This document shows, one piece after another, positions 16,266 to 24,206 of a DNA stretch of 40,494 bases (within the stretch, counting starts at the first letter, position 1; each line of letters begins with the position of its first letter). The notes beneath the pieces are model-generated. The model saw only the letters and a program-made list of their open reading frames with translations, searched no databases and was not told where the DNA came from. A program made the translations under genes and the position numbers. Source of the stretch: an uncultured Lachnospiraceae bacterium (GTDB taxonomy: Bacteria; Bacillota; Clostridia; Lachnospirales; Lachnospiraceae); contig CAJOOB010000067.1 of the NCBI GenBank assembly GCA_905236025.1, positions 1-40,494 of the forward strand, read 5' to 3'.

Positions 16266-17549
16266 ATGAATAAAGGTATGATGTATGAAAGACCGAAGAT
16301 AGGGAAAAAGAGGGGCACCGGTTTACTTGCGGTGCTTTTTCTTTTTACCCTGATACTTTCGGCCTGTGATTATGGAAATGTAATAAAAAAGTCCACTAAA
16401 AATATAATAAATGAGCGGACAACAATAAGCGATTCAGATGATGAAACATCAGATGAGTCTTTGTCGGTTACGGAAAAATCCGGAGAATCTGTGAGAGATG
16501 ACGGTGAAAGTACAGAAGAAGAAACAACAACGCAAAACGATGAAACGACGGTTTCTGAAACGGAAGAAGAAACAACAACGTCTTTGCCTGCCACAACCAC
16601 CACACAGTTAACTACAACAACGCAAACCACTACAACAACGCAGGCAACGACAACTGTTGCGCCTACAACAGTTGCGGCGGCAACAACAACTCACCAGTCG
16701 GGGGGTGGATTAAGCACAGAAGAAGAGACCACTCCTTACGGCCTTGATTCAAATGCCGCATTATCAGATTATTACGATAAATACGGTGTTCATTATGCCA
16801 TTATGTATGCATATAAAACAGGTGATATGAGTGTGTTGGATGCGGAAGATTTAGCTGTTTATAATGTTGTGGTACCTGCGGCATTATCGATTATGGCATC
16901 CACAACCTCAACTTTTTACAGGGAACTGGCTGCTCATGACTGGATTATTAAAAGATGTACGTATCTTTCAAATGAATATGATCAGACCGTATACGGAACC
17001 GTTGTTTTGGGTACGGCCGTATGTGAAGGGTATGCAAGAACATTTGAACTTTTTATGGATATATTCGGTATTGAAAATATAAGAGTGGACAGTTTGCCTG
17101 ATGATCACGCCTGGAATCTTGTTAAGCTTTCGGGAGAGTGGTATCTTGTTGACTGTACCTGGGATGACCCGGACGAAGGCGATACCATTTATTATTTTTA
17201 TTTTAATACAACGGATGCAGAGCACGGACATGTTTACACAACCTATAATTATGCATCAAACAGCAGAACTTATGCGTATTATGAATATGTCTGGGCGGGA
17301 AAATGCTTTTATGATGTTAGTGATTCAGCGGTTATGACATATTTAAATGCAGCTTATGCATCCGGTTTAACAGAAATTCCTTTTGTAATACACAGAACAT
17401 CCGGTGACGGCGTGAACTATTTTTATTATTCGGTATACGGAATGGAAATATTTAATTCCGCAACTTCGACAACTGTAAGCGGGGCAAGTATTGGGTATAC
17501 ATATAATGATTATTATGTTTTTGTAACCGTATATCCTACGTATCAATAG
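16266..17549 (+). CDS. surface lipoprotein with transglutaminase-like domain
   Basis: A 427-residue predicted lipoprotein. Residues 1-40 form a basic N-terminus, a hydrophobic core and the lipobox LSAC. Next come about 60 acidic Ser/Glu-rich residues and a Thr-rich linker with TTTTTQ-like repeats, typical of wall-spanning spacers. The C-terminal domain is transglutaminase-like: AVCEGYA (Cys near residue 253), DDHAWN (His near 281) and VDCTWDDP (Asp near 297) form a Cys-His-Asp triad. Such domains act as proteases, transglutaminases or binding domains on the cell surface. The start at 16266 follows AGAGG and gives a sensible signal peptide; an earlier in-frame start at 16191 would lie in the upstream T-rich stretch. 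It lies about 75 bases beyond the structured RNA. Confidence 0.78.
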   Translation: MNKGMMYERPKIGKKRGTGLLAVLFLFTLILSACDYGNVIKKSTKNIINERTTISDSDDETSDESLSVTEKSGESVRDDGESTEEETTTQNDETTVSETEEETTTSLPATTTTQLTTTTQTTTTTQATTTVAPTTVAAATTTHQSGGGLSTEEETTPYGLDSNAALSDYYDKYGVHYAIMYAYKTGDMSVLDAEDLAVYNVVVPAALSIMASTTSTFYRELAAHDWIIKRCTYLSNEYDQTVYGTVVLGTAVCEGYARTFELFMDIFGIENIRVDSLPDDHAWNLVKLSGEWYLVDCTWDDPDEGDTIYYFYFNTTDAEHGHVYTTYNYASNSRTYAYYEYVWAGKCFYDVSDSAVMTYLNAAYASGLTEIPFVIHRTSGDGVNYFYYSVYGMEIFNSATSTTVSGASIGYTYNDYYVFVTVYPTYQ

Positions 17550-17558
17550 CCTTAATTA

Positions 17559-17587
17559 TTGCACAATCGTTACCGTTTTGGTATAAT
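17559..17587 (+). promoter_or_regulatory. sigma-A promoter of the Cys-tail protein and first amidase
   Basis: TTGCAC (17559-17564), a 17-base spacer and perfect TATAAT (17582-17587), about 50 bases before the start at 17638. Confidence 0.82.
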
Positions 17588-17637
17588 TATGCCGTTATAA
17601 ATATAAAATTTACGGTAATTCGAAGGTGTAATTATAC

Positions 17638-18030
17638 ATGATATATCAAAATATAGAAGATGTATTCTATGATACGGATACTAAAGAGTATAACGAATAC
17701 CCGTGCGATGAAGCGCCGGGTATTTTGTATGATGAAAACGGGGATTTGGAAATGGTAATAAGCGCATCCTCACAATTTACAATCAGAAAAGGTGATGATG
17801 TTAAAATCTGGAGCCCTGTTTTTTATCAAAATCCCATGGATCCCGATATAAAAATTATATATCCCATAAAGCTTGAGAAGGTTAAAGATAACCTTCTTAT
17901 CAGCACGCGTTTTGCGTCTGAGATTCTTGATGTTACTAAGTGCCACATTATTATTAATGAGTGGATACCAAACACGAATCCCCGGACAAACTGTGACCAT
18001 TGCACGAATTGCGGGCATTGCAGCTGGTAG
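17638..18030 (+). CDS. uncharacterised small protein with CxxCxxCxxC tail
   Basis: A 130-residue protein that I do not recognise. It has no signal peptide or membrane segment. The first 110 residues look beta-rich and acidic; the end is NCDHCTNCGHCSW, placing Cys at 119, 122, 125 and 128 with His at 121 and 127, while Cys23 and Cys102 lie in the body. The regular three-residue spacing suggests metal or iron-sulfur binding, or a substrate for peptide modification, but no maturase is near, so function is open. It has its own strong promoter, GAAGG before the ATG, and a 29-base gap to the first amidase, with which it is probably co-transcribed. Confidence 0.72.
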   Translation: MIYQNIEDVFYDTDTKEYNEYPCDEAPGILYDENGDLEMVISASSQFTIRKGDDVKIWSPVFYQNPMDPDIKIIYPIKLEKVKDNLLISTRFASEILDVTKCHIIINEWIPNTNPRTNCDHCTNCGHCSW

Positions 18031-18059
18031 ATAAAAGGTTTTTGAAGGAAGAAATTATT

Positions 18060-19550
18060 ATGAAAAAAAGTTTGTGTTTTATTATATTATTCGCATTTAT
18101 TCTTATAGTTGGCGTTCTTGCATCCTCTGATGATGTATATGCAAGAGATTCAGAGGGAAATCTCGTTATTATTGTGGATCCGGGTCACGGAGATGACGAC
18201 CCCGGTGCTTTGGGTAACGGTGTTGAAGAAGAAGATTGTAACTGGACCATTGCGCTTAGCTTAAAAGCTCAGCTTGAGACATACGAAGGTGTTAAGGTTT
18301 ATTTAACAAGAGGTTCTTCTGAATGGTTTTCAAATACCGGAAGGGGAAGATTCGGTTATCTTTTGGGAGCGGATCTTTTTGTGTCCTGTCATATCAATTC
18401 TTCGACAGACACTTCGGTCTGCGGCGTTAACGTGTACAGCCAGGTAAATGCGGCGTTTAACGAAGAAGGATCAAAGCTTGCTGAAATGATTGCAGAAAAT
18501 GTTGCTTCTTTGGGCTTATATAATAACGGCGTAAGCAGTCGTGAATCGGATTATGATGCAGGAAGAGATTATTATACTGCGCTTGATGAGGCGGCAAGAG
18601 CGGGAATTATGGGCGTTATTATTGAACATGCCTTTGTTTCGAATACATCTGATGCAGAATTTTTATTCCTTACATCTAATCTTAAACAGCTTGGTGTTCA
18701 GGATGCGTTGGCAATTGCAGAGTATTACGGATTAACAAAAAGAACAGTTTCTGATGGCGATGAAATCACTCTTACAAGAACATATAGCGCAAAGTTTGTG
18801 GTTTCTGAAAGCGGAGGAACGTTTTCTTCTTCCAAAACCGCGTATGTATATGTAAGTGATGACGGTACAATTACCGCATGCAGAAAGGGAACTGCGGTTA
18901 TTACATATATTTCTCCAAGCGGAGATGAAGAAAGTGTTACGGTTATCGTGCCAGAGGTAACAATGGTCGGCATTGCCGCAGGTAACCTTAAAACATTTTA
19001 TTCAAGTTTAACGGCATATAATTCTTCTTATACGCTTGTAAAAGAAATCTCCAGTGACGGATCTGCATGTGCCGTCACGGATTATACGCTTGGAAGCGTA
19101 AGTGCAATCACGGATACATCGATTACGTCCGCTTCAAATGCGTACGGCGTTTTGGTTACAATGGGTGATTATTCCTGTACCATGGTTTTATATATTGATG
19201 CAAACTTAGACAGTGCGCAGGCTTCCACGTCTTTACTTACCTCTAACAGTAACTTAAATTCAGATATTTTAATGTATCCGGACGGAGAGGCAAGTTACGG
19301 TGAATCAGAAACCGAGACGGAAACACAGGAAGAAACGGAAACGGAAACCACGGCTATTGTCACGACTGAGGCAACAACAATTAATGCTAAAAAGGAAGAG
19401 GCAAAAAAAACGGAACTTCTTGAAAATATTGTGATTGGAATTATTTCTGTTTTTGTATTTCTTACAATTTTAGTTTTATTTAGAATGTATATGGTGAGCA
19501 AGAGAAGAAAGAGAAACAGAAGGCTTAAAAAAAGTAAATATATTGACTGA
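18060..19550 (+). CDS. membrane-anchored N-acetylmuramoyl-L-alanine amidase (Amidase_3), copy 1
   Basis: A 496-residue cell-wall amidase. A signal peptide (about residues 1-28, ending VYA) leads into an Amidase_3 domain (33-212) with zinc ligands His43, Glu57 and His111 and catalytic Glu189 (DPGHGD, SCHINSS, IIEHAFVSN). A BIG2-like Ig segment follows (ITLTRTYSAKF, GTAVITY), then a further beta-rich part, a Glu/Thr-rich linker and a C-terminal membrane helix (IVIGIISVFVFLTILVLF) with a basic tail. It cleaves the bond between MurNAc and the stem peptide while held at the membrane. The start at 18060 follows GAAGGAAG; an earlier in-frame ATG at 18000 lies in the previous gene. The amidase domain aligns without gaps to the next gene. 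Confidence 0.88.
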   Translation: MKKSLCFIILFAFILIVGVLASSDDVYARDSEGNLVIIVDPGHGDDDPGALGNGVEEEDCNWTIALSLKAQLETYEGVKVYLTRGSSEWFSNTGRGRFGYLLGADLFVSCHINSSTDTSVCGVNVYSQVNAAFNEEGSKLAEMIAENVASLGLYNNGVSSRESDYDAGRDYYTALDEAARAGIMGVIIEHAFVSNTSDAEFLFLTSNLKQLGVQDALAIAEYYGLTKRTVSDGDEITLTRTYSAKFVVSESGGTFSSSKTAYVYVSDDGTITACRKGTAVITYISPSGDEESVTVIVPEVTMVGIAAGNLKTFYSSLTAYNSSYTLVKEISSDGSACAVTDYTLGSVSAITDTSITSASNAYGVLVTMGDYSCTMVLYIDANLDSAQASTSLLTSNSNLNSDILMYPDGEASYGESETETETQEETETETTAIVTTEATTINAKKEEAKKTELLENIVIGIISVFVFLTILVLFRMYMVSKRRKRNRRLKKSKYID

Positions 19551-19556
19551 TGAAAA

Positions 19557-19585
19557 TTGAATAAAAGTATGCTGTATAGTATAAT
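19557..19585 (+). promoter_or_regulatory. sigma-A promoter of the second amidase
   Basis: TTGAAT (19557-19562), a 17-base spacer and perfect TATAAT (19580-19585), in the short gap between the two amidase genes. It lets copy 2 and the GH43-MATE-GH51 genes be expressed apart from copy 1. Confidence 0.83.
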
Positions 19586-19635
19586 TATCAATATGTTTTA
19601 TTTTTTGATAAAAACAGATGAAGGAAAAAAGGGAA

Positions 19636-21213
19636 ATGGTTAGAAAATTATATGGTTTTGCAATGATGCTTTTTTTAGCGGCATTTTGTGTTATTTTCTG
19701 CAATGATGAAGCGTTAGCAAGGGATTCTTCGGGAAATCTTGTCGTTATTGTAGATCCGGGTCACGGAGATGATGATCCGGGTGCTTCGGGTAACGGCGTT
19801 GTGGAAGAGGATTGTAACTGGGCAATCGCCCTTAGCTTAAAGGCTCAGCTTGAAACATACGAAGGCGTAAAGGTTTATTTGACAAGAGGTTCTGCTGAGT
19901 GGTTTTCAAATACCGGCAGAGCGAGACTCGGTTACCTTTTGGGTGCGGATCTTTTTATTTCCTGCCATATAAACAGTTCTTCAAGTTCAACTCCTTGCGG
20001 TGTTACGGTTTACGGTCAGGTAAATGCGACATATGCTGCAAATGGAAAAACTTTATCTAATATGATTGCAACAAATATTGCGTCTTTGGGGCTTGTTAAC
20101 AGAGGATATGCCACACGTTCTGCTTCTTCTGATTCATCAAGAGATTATTATACGGTTTTGGATGAATCTGCAAGAGCGGGAATTATGGGTATAATTATTG
20201 AACACGCCTTTGTTTCTAATGCTTCTGATGCTGCTTTTTTAAAGAGCAGAGCGAATCTTACAAATCTTGGTATTCAGGATGCTTTGGCAATTGCGCAGTA
20301 TTACGGATTAACAAAGAGAACCGTTTCTAACGGTGATGAAATTACTCTTACAAGGACGTACAGTGCGTATTTTGAACCTTCAACAACCGGCGGAACTTAT
20401 TCTTCGTCTGATTCGTCCGTTGCGTATGTATCTTCAAGCGGTACAATCACCGCATGCAGTCAGGGAACTGCCGTAATTACATATACGGATACTTCAGGGA
20501 ACACGGAAAGTGTTACAATTATGGTTCCTGCAGTCACACTGGTTGGTATTGCCGCAGGTAACACAAAGACCTTTTATGATAATGTTGTATCTGAATATAA
20601 TTCTTCAAATACCGTTGTAAAGGCAATTTACAGTGACGGCTCGGTTACACAGGTATCCGGGTGGAGTGGCAGCGCACTTAATGCAACAAGTGATACAAGT
20701 ACTACAACGGGTTACGGTGCATATTACAGCACCATTGAATATGGCGGTTTTTCGTGCAAACTTATTTTATATAATGATTCAACGCTTTCTTCGGTAAAGG
20801 CGGCTGCGTCGTCTCTTATAACACCAAATACCTCAAACACGGATATTTTGGTTTATCCAAACGGTAATACGGATTACACGGGCGAAGCTGCGACAACTGT
20901 AGCTGCAACCACAACGACACAGACTACAACAACCACCACACAGGCTGTTACAACAGCTGAAGAAGAAAACACAACAACTGAAGAAGAAACAACCACAACA
21001 GAGGAAGAAACGACTGAAGAAGAATCAACAGAAGAAACCTCTGAAACAACGGACGAAGAAACTAAAGAAACTCAGAGTGTTACATCCGTTAAAGAAGAGG
21101 ATGAATCGCTTTCTGCCGTGAAAGTGGTGGCTGTGGGCATCATTATTATTGTTGTTGCGGGTGGGGTAATATTTGGATTAAGAAAACCGGTTATGAAAAT
21201 GAAGAAGAAATAA
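19636..21213 (+). CDS. membrane-anchored N-acetylmuramoyl-L-alanine amidase (Amidase_3), copy 2
   Basis: A 525-residue tandem paralogue of the preceding gene, with the same plan: signal peptide, Amidase_3 domain, BIG2-like segment, linker and C-terminal membrane helix (VVAVGIIIIVVAGGVIFGL) plus basic tail. His43, Glu57, His111 and Glu189 occupy identical positions, which supports the start at 19636 (AAGGA upstream) over an in-frame ATG at 19618 that has no ribosome site. The linker is longer and more repetitive than in copy 1 (TTTTTQ and EEETTTTEEE blocks). Both copies keep all catalytic residues, so neither looks decayed. Its stop lies only 25 bases from the GH43 gene, suggesting shared transcription. 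Confidence 0.87.
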   Translation: MVRKLYGFAMMLFLAAFCVIFCNDEALARDSSGNLVVIVDPGHGDDDPGASGNGVVEEDCNWAIALSLKAQLETYEGVKVYLTRGSAEWFSNTGRARLGYLLGADLFISCHINSSSSSTPCGVTVYGQVNATYAANGKTLSNMIATNIASLGLVNRGYATRSASSDSSRDYYTVLDESARAGIMGIIIEHAFVSNASDAAFLKSRANLTNLGIQDALAIAQYYGLTKRTVSNGDEITLTRTYSAYFEPSTTGGTYSSSDSSVAYVSSSGTITACSQGTAVITYTDTSGNTESVTIMVPAVTLVGIAAGNTKTFYDNVVSEYNSSNTVVKAIYSDGSVTQVSGWSGSALNATSDTSTTTGYGAYYSTIEYGGFSCKLILYNDSTLSSVKAAASSLITPNTSNTDILVYPNGNTDYTGEAATTVAATTTTQTTTTTTQAVTTAEEENTTTEEETTTTEEETTEEESTEETSETTDEETKETQSVTSVKEEDESLSAVKVVAVGIIIIVVAGGVIFGLRKPVMKMKKK

Positions 21214-21238
21214 AAGGGAAGAAGGAGAAGAAAACGAA

Positions 21239-22765
21239 ATGATTATCAAAAATCCGGTATTTACGACAGACATGCCTGACATTGATGTACTTCGCGTGGG
21301 TGATTCGTATTATATGGTTTCAACCACCATGTTCTTTATGCCCGGTGCACCAATCCTTAAATCAAAGGATTTGCAGAACTGGGAAATTGTTGCATATATC
21401 TTTGATAAGATTGCGGACAATGACATTTACGAACTTAAAAACGGCAAAAACGCATACGGCGTTGGACAGTGGGCTACAAGCCTTGCTTATCATAACGGCC
21501 GCTATTACGCGTGTTTTGTGTGCCATGATATGAAGAAAACTTTTATTTATCACACAGATGATATTGAAAAGAGTAACTGGGAAAGATATGAATTTGATGA
21601 GGTTTTCCATGATATGAGCTTCCTTTTCTTTGAAGGAAAGTCTTATCTTGTGTATGGAACAGGACATATAAGCATTGTAGAACTTGAAGATGATTTAAGT
21701 AAGGTTAAGGAAGGCGGCTTAAGAGAGACACTTTTTGAGACACCAAAGGAAGGAATCGGTCTTAGATGTGAGGGCTGCAGAGCTTATGTAAAGGACGGAT
21801 ATATTTATCTATTATTTATTGAATGGCCAATAAAAGGTGTCGGTAACGGAAGACGTCGTGAAATCTGCTACAGATCAAGGACTCTTATGGGACCATACGA
21901 AAGAAAAGTTGTAATGGATGATGACGCGGGATACGAAAATTGCGGTGTTGCACAGGGAATCATTGTTGATGATGAAAACGGTAACTGGTACAGCGTCTTG
22001 TTCCAGGATCACGGAGCAGTCGGCCGTATGCCTTACGTACTTCCTGCAAAATTTGAAGACGGATGGCCTGTGATTGGTAAAGACGGTCTGGTTCCTCTTG
22101 AATTTGAAGTTCCTTTTAAAGAGCATAAATGCGCTCCGCTTATTGTAAGTGATGCGTTTAATTATACCGAAAATAAGATTCCAATGCAGTTTGAGTGGAA
22201 TCATAACCCGATCAATGATGCGTGGTCATTTACAGAGAATCCGGGTTATTTAACGCTTACAACGGCTCAGCTTGCAAACGATTTTATGACTGCAAGAAAT
22301 ACGCTTACTGAGCGTACACAGACTCCGTTTACTTCGTTTAGCATTGAAGGAGACTTTAGCGAAATGAAGGACGGGGATTATGCCGGACTTGCAGCGTTTA
22401 TGGGATTTTACGGACTTGTCGGCTTAAAGAAAGAAGACGGTAAATACTATCTTACCGTTTCAAAGAAGGATAATGATACAAAAGCACAGTATGAAGCCTT
22501 AAAGATTTCCGTTTCTGATATTGCAGGCTTTGATACGGGCAAATTCTTCTTAAAAATTGAATTTGATTATTCAATCGGTAAAGATATTGCTAAGTTCTTT
22601 TATTCTGCGGACGGCGTAAATTATACAGAACTTAAAGAAACGTTACAGATGCTTTATACGCTTGATGTTTTTGTTGGTTACAGAATTGCCGTATTTAATT
22701 ACGCAACAAAGACTCTTGGCGGTAATGCTAAGTTTAAGGATCTTACTTTTAAGACAGAAAAGTAG
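21239..22765 (+). CDS. GH43 glycoside hydrolase (beta-xylosidase/alpha-L-arabinofuranosidase type)
   Basis: A 508-residue enzyme. The N-terminal five-bladed propeller (about 1-300) carries the GH43 triad: base Asp14 in DMPDIDVLRVG, the middle Asp in FHDMSF near residue 130 and acid Glu in RCEGCRA near 180. The C-terminal 200 residues form a concanavalin-like beta-sandwich of the GH43 C2 type (NPGYLTLTT, AGLAAFMGFYG, FFYSADGVNYTEL). No signal peptide is seen, so it should release xylose or arabinose from imported oligosaccharides in the cytoplasm. Arabinose is favoured by the GH51 gene two genes downstream. AGGAG lies about 10 bases before the start. It may be read through from the amidase promoter, as no own promoter was found. 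Confidence 0.85.
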   Translation: MIIKNPVFTTDMPDIDVLRVGDSYYMVSTTMFFMPGAPILKSKDLQNWEIVAYIFDKIADNDIYELKNGKNAYGVGQWATSLAYHNGRYYACFVCHDMKKTFIYHTDDIEKSNWERYEFDEVFHDMSFLFFEGKSYLVYGTGHISIVELEDDLSKVKEGGLRETLFETPKEGIGLRCEGCRAYVKDGYIYLLFIEWPIKGVGNGRRREICYRSRTLMGPYERKVVMDDDAGYENCGVAQGIIVDDENGNWYSVLFQDHGAVGRMPYVLPAKFEDGWPVIGKDGLVPLEFEVPFKEHKCAPLIVSDAFNYTENKIPMQFEWNHNPINDAWSFTENPGYLTLTTAQLANDFMTARNTLTERTQTPFTSFSIEGDFSEMKDGDYAGLAAFMGFYGLVGLKKEDGKYYLTVSKKDNDTKAQYEALKISVSDIAGFDTGKFFLKIEFDYSIGKDIAKFFYSADGVNYTELKETLQMLYTLDVFVGYRIAVFNYATKTLGGNAKFKDLTFKTEK

Positions 22766-22805
22766 TTTGATAAAATATTCAAGTTTTTACTGATGAGGTA
22801 AAATT

Positions 22806-24206
22806 ATGCATGCAAGTGTGCGTGTTAAAAGCGAAAAAAACAAAATAGACATGTTAAACGGCCCTGTATTTATAAGGGTCGTTGCTTTTACGGTTCCGCT
22901 TATTATATCAAGTGTTTTGCAGCTTTTGTTTAACTCTGCGGATGTTGTGGTTTTGGGCCGGTTTGCCGGAGATTATTCAATGGCTGCCGTGGGATGTACG
23001 ACATCTTTGGTTCATCTTTTCCTTAATTTCTTTATGGGACTTTCGGTTGGTGCTAATGTCTGCGTGGCAAGGTATTGCGGCGCGGGCAGGAAAAAAGACG
23101 CGGGGGAAGCGGTTCACACGGCTATGGGCATGGCTCTTATTTGTGGTATTATTCTTACGCTTGTGGGAATATTTACGAGCCGTAAAATGCTTGAATTAAT
23201 GGACACTCCGGAAAATGTCATTGACCTTGCGGATTTATATTTAAAGATTTATTTTCTTGCAATGACCGGCGTACTTATATATAACTACGGAAGCGCCATT
23301 TTACGAGCGATTGGGGACACCAAAAGACCTTTGTATTTTCTCTTTATTGCAGGTATAATAAATGTAATACTTAATCTTATTTTTGTTATCTGCTTAAAGA
23401 TGGATGTTATGGGGGTGGGTCTTGCAACCCTTATTTCGGAGTATATTTCCGCGGTTTTGGTTGTAATATGCCTTATCAAAGAAAAGTCCGTAGTTCATTT
23501 AAGTATTAAAAAGATAAGAGTTCACGGTGATAAATTAAAAGAAATGCTCATGGTCGGCCTTCCTGCAGGCTTACAGGGCACAGTGTTTGCTCTTTCAAAC
23601 GTTGTGATTCAGTCAAGCATAAATATATTCGGAGGAATTGTTGTTGCAGGTGATTCTGCTGCAAAAAACATTGAGGGATTTGTGTATGTTTCAATGAATG
23701 CGGTTTCTCAGGCAACAATCAGCTTTGTTTCCCAAAATTACGGTGCCGGAAACAAAGAAAGAATAAAGAGAATTTTCTTTTCAAGCGAGGGATTTGTTAT
23801 ATTAATCGGCCTTGTTTTGGGCAATCTTGCATATATATTTGCAAGCCCGTTACTTTCAATTTATACGCAAAATCCTGAAGCAATTAAAGCGGGAATTGTG
23901 AGAATGAGCGTAATATGTACAACATATTGTCTTTGCGGAATTATGGACGTTTTGGTGGGCGCGTTAAGAGGAATTGGGTATTCCGTTATTCCAATGGTGG
24001 TTTCTCTAATCGGGGCCTGCGGATTAAGACTTGTCTGGATTGCCACGGTATTTAGAATTGAACGTTTCCACAGTCCGTTTACCGTGTATTTATCATACCC
24101 GATATCCTGGATATTAACATCTTTGGTGCATTTAATAACATTTATTGTTTTATATAAAAAGCTTAACTTTAAAACAGACAAAACAAAACAGGAGGTACTT
24201 TCATGA
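22806..24206 (+). CDS. MATE-family transporter
   Basis: A 466-residue membrane protein with about 12 hydrophobic segments in two similar halves, the multidrug and toxin extrusion layout. Landmarks are the N-terminal GPVFIRVVAFTVPLIISSVLQ, the NSADVVVLGRF segment in helix 2 and LMVGLPAGLQG plus QATISFVSQNYGAGN in the second half. MATE proteins export organic cations or metabolites using Na+ or H+. Placement between GH43 and GH51 is unusual; its stop overlaps the GH51 start by four bases (ATGA), so the two are translationally coupled. Whether it exports a sugar-derived or aromatic product is inference. GAGG precedes the ATG. Confidence 0.88.
   Translation: MHASVRVKSEKNKIDMLNGPVFIRVVAFTVPLIISSVLQLLFNSADVVVLGRFAGDYSMAAVGCTTSLVHLFLNFFMGLSVGANVCVARYCGAGRKKDAGEAVHTAMGMALICGIILTLVGIFTSRKMLELMDTPENVIDLADLYLKIYFLAMTGVLIYNYGSAILRAIGDTKRPLYFLFIAGIINVILNLIFVICLKMDVMGVGLATLISEYISAVLVVICLIKEKSVVHLSIKKIRVHGDKLKEMLMVGLPAGLQGTVFALSNVVIQSSINIFGGIVVAGDSAAKNIEGFVYVSMNAVSQATISFVSQNYGAGNKERIKRIFFSSEGFVILIGLVLGNLAYIFASPLLSIYTQNPEAIKAGIVRMSVICTTYCLCGIMDVLVGALRGIGYSVIPMVVSLIGACGLRLVWIATVFRIERFHSPFTVYLSYPISWILTSLVHLITFIVLYKKLNFKTDKTKQEVLS

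Noticed and set aside
16600-16710. ACAACA-rich run considered as a microsatellite or CRISPR-like repeat
   Set aside because: It encodes the Thr-rich spacer of the lipoprotein in frame; there are no repeat-spacer units.
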